A stretch of 24,426 nucleotides of DNA, taken from positions 1-24,426 of the forward strand of contig CAILMU010000135.1 of assembly GCA_903835325.1 (NCBI GenBank), in the 5' to 3' direction. Numbering within the stretch: position 1 is the first letter of the stretch; every line of letters begins with the position of its first letter. The stretch comes from an uncultured Microcaldota archaeon (GTDB taxonomy: Archaea; Micrarchaeota; Micrarchaeia; Anstonellales; Bilamarchaeaceae). Positions 15,637-22,183 of this stretch are shown piece after piece. The notes below the pieces were generated by a model. It did not search any database. It worked only from the letters and a program-made list of their open reading frames with translations, and had not been told where the DNA came from. The position numbers and the translations under genes were made by a program.

Positions 15637-15649
15637 GGTTTTTTAATTG
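15637..15649 (+). terminator. T-run terminator after the AMMECR1 gene
   Basis: GGTTTTTTAATTG begins 3 bases after the AMMECR1 stop, with six consecutive T and no hairpin. This is the form expected for archaeal termination. Confidence 0.5.
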
Positions 15650-15687
15650 AACGTTGCCAAATGAAAAATAACAGTTGGAAAACAATT

Positions 15688-15729
15688 GCCGACGCGATAA
15701 AGAACGGCGTTCCGTTCTTGTACGTCGTC
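15688..15729. other. Strong stem-loop upstream of tRNA-Ser
   Basis: A perfect 8-bp stem AAGAACGG/CCGTTCTT with loop CGTT (15700-15719) is enclosed by an outer stem GCCGACG/CGTCGTC (6 of 7 pairs). The outer 5' arm is identical to the 5' acceptor strand of the tRNA-Ser that starts 56 bases later. It could be a structured leader, a small RNA or a degenerate tRNA piece; see findings. Confidence 0.45.
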
Positions 15730-15743
15730 ATTCATTCCATTCA

Positions 15744-15825
15744 TGCCGACGTCGCATAACCCGGTAGTGCGACAGTCTCGAAAACTGTTCCCTTGTGGAT
15801 TCCAGGTTCAAATCCTGGCGTCGGC
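15744..15825 (+). tRNA. tRNA-Ser(CGA)
   Basis: It folds completely: acceptor GCCGACG/CGTCGGC (7 of 7), D-stem GCAT/GTGC, anticodon stem ACAGT/ACTGT around loop CTCGAAA (anticodon CGA at 15778-15780), a 13-base long variable arm with TCC/GGA pairing, T-stem CCAGG/CCTGG with loop TTCAAAT, and discriminator G. The long variable arm and G73 are serine identity features. It reads UCG codons. There is no intron and CCA is not encoded. The triosephosphate isomerase gene starts 33 bases later, so cotranscription is possible. Confidence 0.95.
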
Positions 15826-15857
15826 GATTTCATAAAATAATTCGAAGGTGATTCGCG

Positions 15858-16508
15858 ATGATCGTCCTGAACCTGAAGACCTATGAAGCCAGCATACAGA
15901 AACCGCTCTATTTTGTCGATATCGCAAGCGAGGTCGTCGCCGAGACCGGTGTCAGGGTGATAGTCTGCCCCCCAGCTCTGAGCCTGCACGAAGCTGCAGA
16001 ACGGTTCTCTGGCGTCTTTGCCCAGCACACAGACCCTGAATCCCCTGGGGCTTATACCGGCTCGATAAACGCCGAGATGCTGAAGCACGCGAAGGTGAGG
16101 GGGTCTCTTGTCAATCATTCGGAGAAGCGGATGGCTCGGGAGAAGGTCAAGATTGTCGTAGACATGCTCCATTCGAACGGCCTTGAGAGCATCGTATGCG
16201 CGGCGAGCGCGAAGGAATCCGGGGATCTCGCATCTTTTTCGCCGTCTTTCATAGCCGTGGAACCGCCCGAACTAATAGGAAGTGGCGTGAGCGTCTCGAA
16301 ATCGAGACCGCAGGTCATTAGCAACACTGTGAACGCAGTGAGGGAGAGCAATGACAAGGTGCCTGTGCTCTGCGGGGCGGGGATAAGCGACAGGAACGAT
16401 GTGGAGAAGGCGCTTTCGCTTGGTTCCAGCGGCGTATTGCTCGCGAGCGCGTTCGTGAAGGCGAAAGATCCGAAAGCGTTCCTGAAGGATCTCGCTGGCG
16501 CGTTCTGA
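15858..16508 (+). CDS. tpiA: Triosephosphate isomerase, archaeal type
   Basis: Interconverts dihydroxyacetone phosphate and glyceraldehyde 3-phosphate in glycolysis and gluconeogenesis. At 216 residues it is the short archaeal form that lacks some helices of the ~250-residue bacterial enzyme. Visible catalytic residues are Lys7 in NLKTYE, His87 in VNHSEKR and Glu135 in AVEPPELIGSG; the phosphate-binding segment is VLCGAGISDRND. A good ribosome site, GAAGGTGATT, lies about 5 bases upstream of ATG 15858. It sits between tRNA-Ser and an acyltransferase whose start is 26 bases after its stop. Confidence 0.96.
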   Translation: MIVLNLKTYEASIQKPLYFVDIASEVVAETGVRVIVCPPALSLHEAAERFSGVFAQHTDPESPGAYTGSINAEMLKHAKVRGSLVNHSEKRMAREKVKIVVDMLHSNGLESIVCAASAKESGDLASFSPSFIAVEPPELIGSGVSVSKSRPQVISNTVNAVRESNDKVPVLCGAGISDRNDVEKALSLGSSGVLLASAFVKAKDPKAFLKDLAGAF

Positions 16509-16534
16509 AGGCGCTGGAGAAGTGAAGGGCGGCC

Positions 16535-17719
16535 ATGTGTCCAACGGAAAGCAGCGGGGGCGTATTATCCAAAATCGAAGCCTACTTCGGACTCGCTGAG
16601 ACGACGTGGATACCTTCGCTGGACGGGTTGCGAGGCATCGCCATCTGGATGATCCTGAACACCCATATCTTGCTGATATTCCTTGCGGACCACTATTATG
16701 CGGGCAAAGGGTCGCTCATAGATTCGACGCTGAACGCGTTGCAGGCAGGGGACATCGGAGTGGAATTGTTTTTCGTGCTTTCAGGTTTCCTGATATACCG
16801 TTCCATCAAATCCAAGAAGCCGGGCTTTTTCAGATTCATGAGTGATCGGTACCGCAGATTGCTACCTATGCTCCTGATTTTCGTCGTTGCGCTAGTCATA
16901 TCCGTGATACTGTCTGGTTTCGCATCGAATAGCATGCTCTGGAACAAGCTGGAGATTATCGTAAACACCATCACACTTTTGCAGATATTCAACGCCCCCC
17001 TCCCATCGATTGTCATGTGGACGCTGGTGTACGAGATATATTTCTATATACTTGCAGGTTTTCTGCTGATAGTATTGGACGATAAGATAACTCGGAGCTG
17101 GTTCGGTTTCTTCCTCGTCGCATTGATTGTCTGGTCCTCCCAGTTCGTGCTGATGCAATCCCCTATCCCGCAGACCGATCGTTTCATGGGGTTCTTCTTC
17201 GGAATGGCGGTAGCTAAAATCGTCGAGGCCAGGAAAAAAGTACCTGCGGAGAACCACCTCTGGCTGATCGGGGCTGCCGGGATATCGGCGCTTCTTGTCT
17301 ATGCAGGGGTTATCGCCAGGGATTCCGGATGGCAAGGGGATGCGGTTATCAGGAATATCTACTTCCCGCTTGCCAGCATGTGCTTCGCGTTGGTCCTTAT
17401 ATCCTCGCTCAACGAAAAGAGCGCGATACATAAGATTCTGTCCTTCAAACCGCTGAGGATAATAGGGCTGATAAGCTATCCGATATTTTTGATGAACCTG
17501 ATAGTGAGGGATGACGTATGGAGCGTCCTCCACGATAAAATCGGCGGCTTTGCGCAAGTGATAGCGGTTTATCTGCTCACGATAATAGTGTCCTGCATCT
17601 TTTCCGCCCTTCTGTGGAAAAACATCGAATTCAGATTGAAACCACGCAAACGAGATGGAGGGGCGGGAAACCGCGTGGCAGAAGCGAAATCCGGCCCCCA
17701 GAATCATTCCGGCTCGTAA
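16535..17719 (+). CDS. Acyltransferase 3 (OafA/YrhL-like) integral membrane protein
   Basis: 394 residues with about ten membrane segments. The acyltransferase_3 signature SLDGLRGIAIWMILNTH is at 28-44, with Arg33 and the catalytic-type His44. It is followed by DIGVELFFVLSGFLIYR, WTLVYEIYFYILAGF, GFFFGMAVAK and LRIIGLISYPIFLMNLI, which match the family's later helices. Members transfer acetyl or other acyl groups from the cytoplasmic side to sugars of cell-surface glycans, glycolipids or O-antigens. A plausible role here is modifying surface polysaccharide or S-layer glycans; the acceptor is unknown. The tail after the last helix is short, polar and basic. The ribosome site GGGCGG lies just before ATG 16535, and the gene probably follows tpiA in the same transcript. 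Confidence 0.93.
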   Translation: MCPTESSGGVLSKIEAYFGLAETTWIPSLDGLRGIAIWMILNTHILLIFLADHYYAGKGSLIDSTLNALQAGDIGVELFFVLSGFLIYRSIKSKKPGFFRFMSDRYRRLLPMLLIFVVALVISVILSGFASNSMLWNKLEIIVNTITLLQIFNAPLPSIVMWTLVYEIYFYILAGFLLIVLDDKITRSWFGFFLVALIVWSSQFVLMQSPIPQTDRFMGFFFGMAVAKIVEARKKVPAENHLWLIGAAGISALLVYAGVIARDSGWQGDAVIRNIYFPLASMCFALVLISSLNEKSAIHKILSFKPLRIIGLISYPIFLMNLIVRDDVWSVLHDKIGGFAQVIAVYLLTIIVSCIFSALLWKNIEFRLKPRKRDGGAGNRVAEAKSGPQNHSGS

Positions 17720-17786
17720 CGAAATCCACGCCTGCTTAAAGGCTTTATAACAGTTTCCAAACAATAAAAAGCGATACGAATTACCA

Positions 17787-17944
17787 GCGGTTGTAGTCTA
17801 GAGGCCTTTTTGGCTTACGCTCCTCCGAGGGCAAAAAGCCCTGGGAAAAACCAATTGAGGAGAAACAAACAAGAAGGCCGGACATCCTGGTTAGGACTTG
17901 GGGTTTCCAACCCCATAACTCGGGTTCAAATCCCGACGACCGCA
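17787..17944 (+). tRNA. tRNA-Gly(UCC) with D-loop intron
   Basis: After removing 17802-17885 a 74-base tRNA folds fully. The acceptor is GCGGTTG/CGACCGC (one G-U), the D-arm GTCT AGCCTGGTTA GGAC, and the anticodon stem TGGGG/CCCCA with loop TTTCCAA (anticodon UCC at 17906-17908). The variable loop is TAAC, the T-stem TCGGG/CCCGA with loop TTCAAAT, and the discriminator A. It reads GGA and possibly GGG codons. Without intron removal the D-arm cannot form, which is why the gene looks broken at first sight. No CCA is encoded. Confidence 0.93.
17802..17885 (+). other. 84-base intron in the D-loop of tRNA-Gly (after position 15)
   Basis: A bulge-helix-bulge-like splice motif is visible. The D-stem strand GTCT (17796-17799) pairs with the intron copy GGAC (17880-17883). 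The 5' bulge is AG^A (cut after 17801) and the 3' bulge is AT^C (cut after 17885). An intron stem GGCCTT/AAGGCC stacks inside. Inner pairings CTCCTC/GAGGAG and GGGC/GCCC give further structure. The exon-exon outer helix is weak, so this is a relaxed motif that needs a broad-specificity splicing endonuclease. Confidence 0.88.
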
Positions 17945-17969
17945 AAAATCATATAATTTTGGGGTCCCG

Positions 17970-17985
17970 GGAAGCTTCGGCTTCC
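17970..17985. other. UUCG-capped hairpin after tRNA-Gly, followed by a copy of the tRNA 3' end
   Basis: A 6-bp stem GGAAGC/GCTTCC carries a TTCG tetraloop. Four bases later CGACCGCAAA (17989-17998) repeats the tRNA-Gly 3' end (17937-17946). The rest of 17945-18185 shows no gene; it contains only A/T-rich pieces that may include the promoter of the GGDEF gene. Confidence 0.5.
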
Positions 17986-18185
17986 TGTCGACCGCAAATA
18001 CCTGTTTTCAATATAAAATCATCGAATAACCGGATTCACCGTGCGAAACCTTGCATGGACCGGATTTTTATGTGCGCGATTACATCGGAAAGCGCGATAG
18101 CGCCGGATTCCCACCCTGTTGGTTTTTACGTCGTGACGGGATTACTCTTTTAAACTGAATCTACCATATTAGTACTGTTGATCCA

Positions 18186-19544
18186 GTGTCATCTCCTGAT
18201 AAAACAAAAGTCTTAGCCCAGCCAAAGGCATTGAGCAGCTGCCAGCCTGAGCGCCGGGCCAACGACCTCCATCTCAATGTGCTGAGAGGCAGGACCCCGG
18301 CCGTCGAAGGGCTCCAGGATGTTCGCGCCCACGGCGTGGAACTCGAGCCGATAGCTGAACCGGACAGGCTCGTGGAAGCGGGGTTTCGCATCGCAAGGAT
18401 GATGAACGAGGATTACGGCTCCATGGTCGGCCACATACAGGGCCTTATGGGCGAGTTCTCCCAGGCTAGTTCATGCAGGATATACCTGAACCAGAAGGCG
18501 GATGTGAAAGGGAAAAGCTATTACAGGCTGGAGCCAAGGCTATCGATCGAGAAGACCCCCGGGAACGAGTTCTATGTCACAAGCGAGGACTGGAAAGCCT
18601 CCGACATCGAGAGCGCCATCATGCAGAAATCCTTCAACGAGTGCAGGCAGATAGTCATCGATTATGACAATTCCCTCCAGGTCCTATTCGAGAATCTGGA
18701 TATGAACAGCCATGCATGCGATGTCTATCCTCTTGAAGCGGCCTGGATGGAGGATAAGAGCAAGCACATGTCGGTGATCCCGCTCTTCTACCGCGACAAG
18801 GAATCGCCTTTTGGCGTCGCGATATTCGACGGGATTGATTGCAGCGACAAGAGCCTCGGTAGTTTCGGCAGGACATTCTGGACCGCCAAGATAGCCATGG
18901 CCGCGGCGTCGCAGATATCCTTCGCGCTCATCCACCGCTTCGATGCTGTCACCGGCCTTCCCAGCAAGAACGATTTCAACGTGGACCTCCATGCTTTCAT
19001 AAGGAGGCTCCTTCACGCGGAGGTTTCTGACCTCAAACTGATGCTCATCGATTTGGACGGATTCAAGACCATCAACGACTCTTTCAGCTATAGGACAGGC
19101 AATAGAATACTTCGCGAAACCGCGAAGAGAATCGAGTCCGCTGTCAGGGCCGACGATTCGGTATCCCGCTGGGGCGGGGACGAATTCTCGATAATCCTTC
19201 CGGGGATAAGCATGGGCGATTCCTGCAGCATAGCCAGAAGGATAAACGCCGAGGTCGCGGGGATAGAGCTCCAGACAGAGAAAGGCGCGGCCAGGATAAG
19301 CTGCAGCGTCGGGATCGTCGATGTCGGGTCTGTCCTGGAGCGGCTGCTGAAGACAAGGCGGGCCGCGAAATACTATGGAGAGGAGATGAGGCTCGTCCAG
19401 AGGGCTGCCAAGAGGGCTTTCGATGTTGTGGATGGCCTGCTGAAGGCAGCCAAGAAGAGCGGCAAGAACTCGGTGTTCTTCGATGACGACGGGATGGCGC
19501 GGGAATGCGCCAACAACGATGCGGGGCCGGGCATCAGCATGTGA
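18186..19544 (+). CDS. GGDEF-domain protein (diguanylate cyclase type) with GAF-like N-terminal region
   Basis: 452 residues from GTG 18186. Residues ~1-60 are poorly structured. Residues ~65-250 look like a GAF-type sensory domain (SCRIYLNQ, HMSVIPLFYRD, FGVAIFDGID). The region from ~253 is a GGDEF domain: DAVTGLPSKNDF, LIDLDGFKTINDSF and RWGGDEFSIILPG (motif 330-334). The product-inhibition site RxxD is present as RADD at 321-324, and SCSVGIVDV and LLKAAKKSGKN follow, with an extra helix between them. GGDEF enzymes make cyclic di-GMP from two GTP. The Asp of the usual GDxxL, a guanine contact, is Asn306, so activity is uncertain. No membrane segment is seen. The stop codon lies in the end of the neighbouring insertion element. 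Confidence 0.85.
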   Translation: MSSPDKTKVLAQPKALSSCQPERRANDLHLNVLRGRTPAVEGLQDVRAHGVELEPIAEPDRLVEAGFRIARMMNEDYGSMVGHIQGLMGEFSQASSCRIYLNQKADVKGKSYYRLEPRLSIEKTPGNEFYVTSEDWKASDIESAIMQKSFNECRQIVIDYDNSLQVLFENLDMNSHACDVYPLEAAWMEDKSKHMSVIPLFYRDKESPFGVAIFDGIDCSDKSLGSFGRTFWTAKIAMAAASQISFALIHRFDAVTGLPSKNDFNVDLHAFIRRLLHAEVSDLKLMLIDLDGFKTINDSFSYRTGNRILRETAKRIESAVRADDSVSRWGGDEFSIILPGISMGDSCSIARRINAEVAGIELQTEKGAARISCSVGIVDVGSVLERLLKTRRAAKYYGEEMRLVQRAAKRAFDVVDGLLKAAKKSGKNSVFFDDDGMARECANNDAGPGISM

Positions 19545-19700
19545 ACTACCCAGCGCTGAAGCGCTGGGCTTCTTTTTCTTCTTTCAACGACGAAACTATC
19601 GTCTCATCTCCAGAAGCGTTACTTGTCAAGGTCGGCAATCCGACCTTGAGCATGCTCGGGAACGTTACGACGTTCCCGACATCCCGGCGTTCCACCGGTA
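19541..19700 (-). ncRNA. Probable reRNA (omega RNA) region of the TnpB element
   Basis: In this family the guide RNA scaffold overlaps the 3' end of tnpB and runs to the right end, with the guide taken from flanking DNA. Here the scaffold would include the right-end hairpin, and the guide would be the minus-strand sequence below 19541, the 3' end of the GGDEF gene. Position and strand follow family rules; the 5' limit is a guess. Confidence 0.4.
19549..19568. repeat. Right-end hairpin of the IS element
   Basis: A perfect 8-bp inverted repeat CCCAGCGC/GCGCTGGG with a 4-base loop. It lies 8 bases inside the inferred right boundary and is the expected recognition hairpin for a Y1 transposase. 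Confidence 0.75.
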
Positions 19701-20752
19701 GCTCGGTTGAGAATATTGATTGCAGCATTCAAGTCCCTGTCCATGCTCAGGCCGCAGGAAGGGCAGTTATGCTCTCTTTCATGCTCTTCTTTCTGAACGC
19801 AGGTTCCACAATGGCTGCAATCTTTTGTAGTGTTCTTCGGATTCACGAATACCACAGCACAACCAGCACTTTCAGCCTTGTAGGATATTATATTCGTGAA
19901 TATGCTCCATCCCGCATCTGATATGCCTTTGCCGTGCTCTTCAGCTATTCCTTGCACGTCCAAGTCTTCAAATGCGATGAGAGAGTATCGTGAGAGGAGA
20001 TTATTGGCTGTCTTATGAAGCCAGTCTTTTCTTGTATCGGCTACTCTAACATGGATTCTTGCGACCATCAGCTTGGCTTTTCTCCTGTTCTTGCCGCCCA
20101 ATTTCTTATTGGAGAGTTCACGTTGGCGGAAAGCGAGTTTAGCCTCGTATTTTTTCATGTGCCTTGGTTTCTTGATCCACTCGCCATTAGAAAGGGTCGC
20201 GAAAGTCATCAAACCGAGGTCTACGCCCACGGCTTCGCCTTGTTTCATAGGAACTGGCTGAACTTCTGCTTCTGCCGTCAGAATCGCATACCATCTGTCG
20301 GATGATTCTTTTTTCAGTGTCAAGGTCTTGATTGCACCATAAATCTCCCGATGCTTCTTGATATTTATCTCTCCGAATGGAGTTACTTTCAGCTTGCGCC
20401 CTGAAAGTGAGAAACCTGATTGGGGATAATGCAGACTTTTTACGCGGTCTGTTGATTTGAAACGAGGGAAACCACCTTTCAGCCCTGCTTTCTTACGCTT
20501 GATTTTCACCTTGATCGCTAGATAAAGGCGAATGAGAACGTCTTGGGCAACTTGGGAATGCATTCCCGAGTACTTGCTAATTTCCTGGTAAGCTTGCCTT
20601 GATGGGAATAGCTGATAGTCTACATACAGCTGCTTCGCAAACTCCAGGCCATCGTTCCAGAGGTTCTTGGAGAGCCAGAGATGTGTTTGCATCTCCTTCG
20701 CTTGAATCTTGTTTGGATACAGACGGAACTTGTAGGCCCGTACGACTTTCAT
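19619..20752 (-). CDS. tnpB: TnpB RNA-guided nuclease of IS200/IS605-type element
   Basis: 377 residues, full length for TnpB. The N-terminal segment is AYKFRLYPNKIQ with a helical bundle. The RuvC-like core has VGVDLG (Asp178), IAFEDLDV (Glu262) and DRDLNAAINI (338-347); a CSHCG...CPSCG zinc finger (312-334) lies between the second and third. All three acidic residues and all four cysteines are present, so the protein looks active. TnpB enzymes are RNA-guided DNA nucleases that help retain their element, and are ancestors of Cas12. ATG 20752 starts just before the conserved KVVRAYKFRLYP. There is no tnpA partner. Confidence 0.95.
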   Translation of the reverse strand: MKVVRAYKFRLYPNKIQAKEMQTHLWLSKNLWNDGLEFAKQLYVDYQLFPSRQAYQEISKYSGMHSQVAQDVLIRLYLAIKVKIKRKKAGLKGGFPRFKSTDRVKSLHYPQSGFSLSGRKLKVTPFGEINIKKHREIYGAIKTLTLKKESSDRWYAILTAEAEVQPVPMKQGEAVGVDLGLMTFATLSNGEWIKKPRHMKKYEAKLAFRQRELSNKKLGGKNRRKAKLMVARIHVRVADTRKDWLHKTANNLLSRYSLIAFEDLDVQGIAEEHGKGISDAGWSIFTNIISYKAESAGCAVVFVNPKNTTKDCSHCGTCVQKEEHEREHNCPSCGLSMDRDLNAAINILNRATGGTPGCRERRNVPEHAQGRIADLDK

Positions 20753-20830
20753 GATAAAACCGTAGCAAATGACCCTAATAAAGGAAATGACAGTTCATTT
20801 CCGTTGCACTACGACGTAATTGGCCCTTTC

Positions 20831-20854
20831 ATCCCATATTTGAAAATATGGGAT
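20831..20854. repeat. Left-end hairpin of the IS element
   Basis: A perfect 10-bp inverted repeat ATCCCATATT/AATATGGGAT with a 4-base loop, upstream of tnpB. It shares its loop sequence with the right-end hairpin. Confidence 0.7.
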
Positions 20855-20921
20855 TTCTCGAGCCTAAAGCATTTAAAATTCAACCATCAATCAATCAATT
20901 ACTTTTGCCTCCGTAGCTCAG

Positions 20922-20952
20922 AGGGCGTCCCGATTCCGGAGCGCCTGGGCAA
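20922..20952 (+). other. 31-base D-loop intron of tRNA-Thr (after position 15)
   Basis: D-stem strand GCTC (20916-20919) pairs with intron GGGC (20947-20950). The 5' bulge is AG^A and the 3' bulge is AA^T. The intron itself forms GGGCG/CGCCT extended by TCC/GGA. The design is the same as in tRNA-Gly. Confidence 0.87.
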
Positions 20953-20973
20953 TGGCAGAGCGACTCTCTCGTA

Positions 20974-21018
20974 AACTTTTTGGGAAAAAGTTTATTCAAA
21001 AAATTCCCGATAGGCGCA
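20974..21018 (+). other. 45-base anticodon-loop intron of tRNA-Thr
   Basis: Cutting at the canonical 37/38 site leaves loop CTCGTA plus C. A one-base shift (20975-21019) leaves CTCGTAA. The intron can form a long helix CTTTTTGGGAA/TTCCCGATAG with one mismatch, and CGT of the anticodon pairs with intron GCG. The central helix is only 3 bp, so the motif is relaxed. A competing AAACTTTTT/AAAAAGTTT hairpin is also possible. Confidence 0.75.
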
Positions 21019-21116
21019 CGGAGTAGGTCGGGGGTTCAAATCCCTCCGGGGGCTATCTAGTTTTATCTGAGAGTTCTCCCTCGCTGGCAGCCCGTTTCCG
21101 GTATCCGGTTTCGGGT

Positions 21117-22142
21117 TCAGGGTTTGTGGTTTGGTTTCCTCTCCTTCTCCTCCGCTTCAGGCCTTGATGAAGGGGGTTTGGATCCGAGGGATTCCCTCAG
21201 CACGTGATAGCAGCGCCTTTTCACTGCGGTCAGATGGTGGTTTTCGGCTTCATCAGGCCCCAGGATCTCGAGCATTTCGCGGGCCTGGTCCGGATTCCTG
21301 ATGCCGGCCACAAGAGCCTTGACCGCCCCCTCCCTTGTCGCAAGGTTCTTGTCTCGGATCTGACGGATCGCATTGGGTATCCCTGAAGGGGTTTTTGAGG
21401 GCGCTTTCGACGGGCAGGGCATCGTGCTCACGGTTTTCCTAGCATCCGCGTCGTAAGTGATCCTGAGGCTGGCAGGCTGCGGAGTCGGAATGAACTGGTT
21501 GCACACGCCCCTGAGCGAAGCCATAAGAGATTCGTCATCCGACGCTCCCTTCAGAGAGGAGAGCACAAAGTTCGCCTCGTCCGAACCGCGGGAGGCGTAG
21601 GCCTTGAGGATATCGAAGGCTATCATCTTTCCGGCTTTCCCATCATGGTCTTTGGAGGAATAGAGTTTCGCGATCCCCCCGATGAATGGCGCGCAGTTCT
21701 TGCCATCGTCCGCCAGCCGTTTTATTATGAACAGCGCAGTGTGCATCTGGTATGGATTCCCATGGCTGATCAGGTGCTGGAGGACCGGGTGGCTTTCGGC
21801 CATGCAGCAATGCAGAAGGGAGGCGTGTTCGAGGACGCCGGTAAGGGCGTCTTTGGCCTCCCGGTCGGTTTCCTTGATGATGGCGGATGAGACGGGGCCG
21901 ATGAGGCTCTCGAGCTCTGATTTCCTTTCAGGCGGGATTTTCTGGAGAACGAGGGCCGCCTTTATCTTCGGCCAGCGCTCATCTCCTAAGAGGACCGAAT
22001 CCATGCCGGGATTTTTATGGGGTCCTTCAGCAGCAGGTTGCTGCATCAAGGCGCTGCCCCGGTCCGCAGGCTGCAATACCCGCAGGGTTTGTTTTCTTGA
22101 TGGAATCTCGGGATGGGTGATTCTGGTTCTTTGCTTGTCCAT
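21117..22142 (-). CDS. Helical-repeat (HEAT-like) protein
   Basis: 341 residues. The first ~45 are polar and likely disordered. Residues ~45-210 are predicted amphipathic helices (PKIKAALVLQKIPPERKSEL, GVLEHASLLHCCMAES, IAFDILKAYASRG, EANFVLSSLKGA). A Pro/Ser/Lys linker covers ~230-250, and a second helical block ~252-320 includes AIRQIRDKNLATREGAVKAL and REMLEILGPDEAEN. The tail is Lys/Pro-rich. It looks like an alpha-solenoid scaffold with no enzymatic motif. The TATA box at 22165-22174 lies 26 bases before ATG 22142, implying a leaderless mRNA. It is tandem with the solenoid genes at 22184 and 23188. Confidence 0.78.
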   Translation of the reverse strand: MDKQRTRITHPEIPSRKQTLRVLQPADRGSALMQQPAAEGPHKNPGMDSVLLGDERWPKIKAALVLQKIPPERKSELESLIGPVSSAIIKETDREAKDALTGVLEHASLLHCCMAESHPVLQHLISHGNPYQMHTALFIIKRLADDGKNCAPFIGGIAKLYSSKDHDGKAGKMIAFDILKAYASRGSDEANFVLSSLKGASDDESLMASLRGVCNQFIPTPQPASLRITYDADARKTVSTMPCPSKAPSKTPSGIPNAIRQIRDKNLATREGAVKALVAGIRNPDQAREMLEILGPDEAENHHLTAVKRRCYHVLRESLGSKPPSSRPEAEEKERKPNHKP

Positions 22143-22164
22143 GTGTTAATGATGGCATGGGGAG

Positions 22165-22174
22165 TTTATAAAAA
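22165..22174 (-). promoter_or_regulatory. TATA box for a leaderless transcript of the 21117-22142 gene
   Basis: TTTTTATAAA on the minus strand, centred 26-27 bases before the A of ATG 22142. Transcription should begin at the start codon. It lies in the 41-base gap downstream of the preceding gene's stop. Confidence 0.6.
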
Positions 22175-22183
22175 GGATTTGTA

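Larger units (their letters stand above)
19541..20885 (-). mobile_element. IS200/IS605-type element carrying only tnpB (IS1341-like)
   Basis: The element is defined by a tnpB gene with a subterminal hairpin on each side: 19549-19568 at the right end and 20831-20854 at the left end, both with loop TTCA on the tnpB strand. The right end (minus strand) finishes ...GGGTAGTTCAC, a form common at right ends of this family, which puts the boundary at 19541. The left boundary is uncertain. TTGAT repeats at 20886-20898 (minus strand) resemble the targets used by some members, so I place the end near 20885. No tnpA is present, so mobility would need a transposase in trans. Confidence 0.7.
20907..21054 (+). 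tRNA. tRNA-Thr(CGU) with two introns
   Basis: Removing two inserts leaves a 72-base tRNA. The acceptor is GCCTCCG/CGGGGGC (one U-G), the D-arm GCTC AGTGGCA GAGC, and the anticodon stem ACTCT/GGAGT with anticodon CGU (20970-20972). The variable loop is AGGTC, the T-stem GGGGG/CCCTC with loop TTCAAAT, and the discriminator T. It reads ACG. Intron 1 is in the D-loop and intron 2 in the anticodon loop. The identity is certain; the exact splice point of intron 2 is uncertain by one base. The gene lies just beyond the left end of the IS element. Confidence 0.92.

Noticed and set aside
16892..17764. Minus-strand frame of 290 codons opposite the acyltransferase
   Set aside because: It is the antisense image of a clear membrane protein, rich in Tyr, His, Gln and Arg with no family signal.
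17945..18185. A further tRNA or small gene in the gap after tRNA-Gly
   Set aside because: Only one hairpin and a 10-base copy of the tRNA end are present; no complete cloverleaf or credible frame with a start signal.
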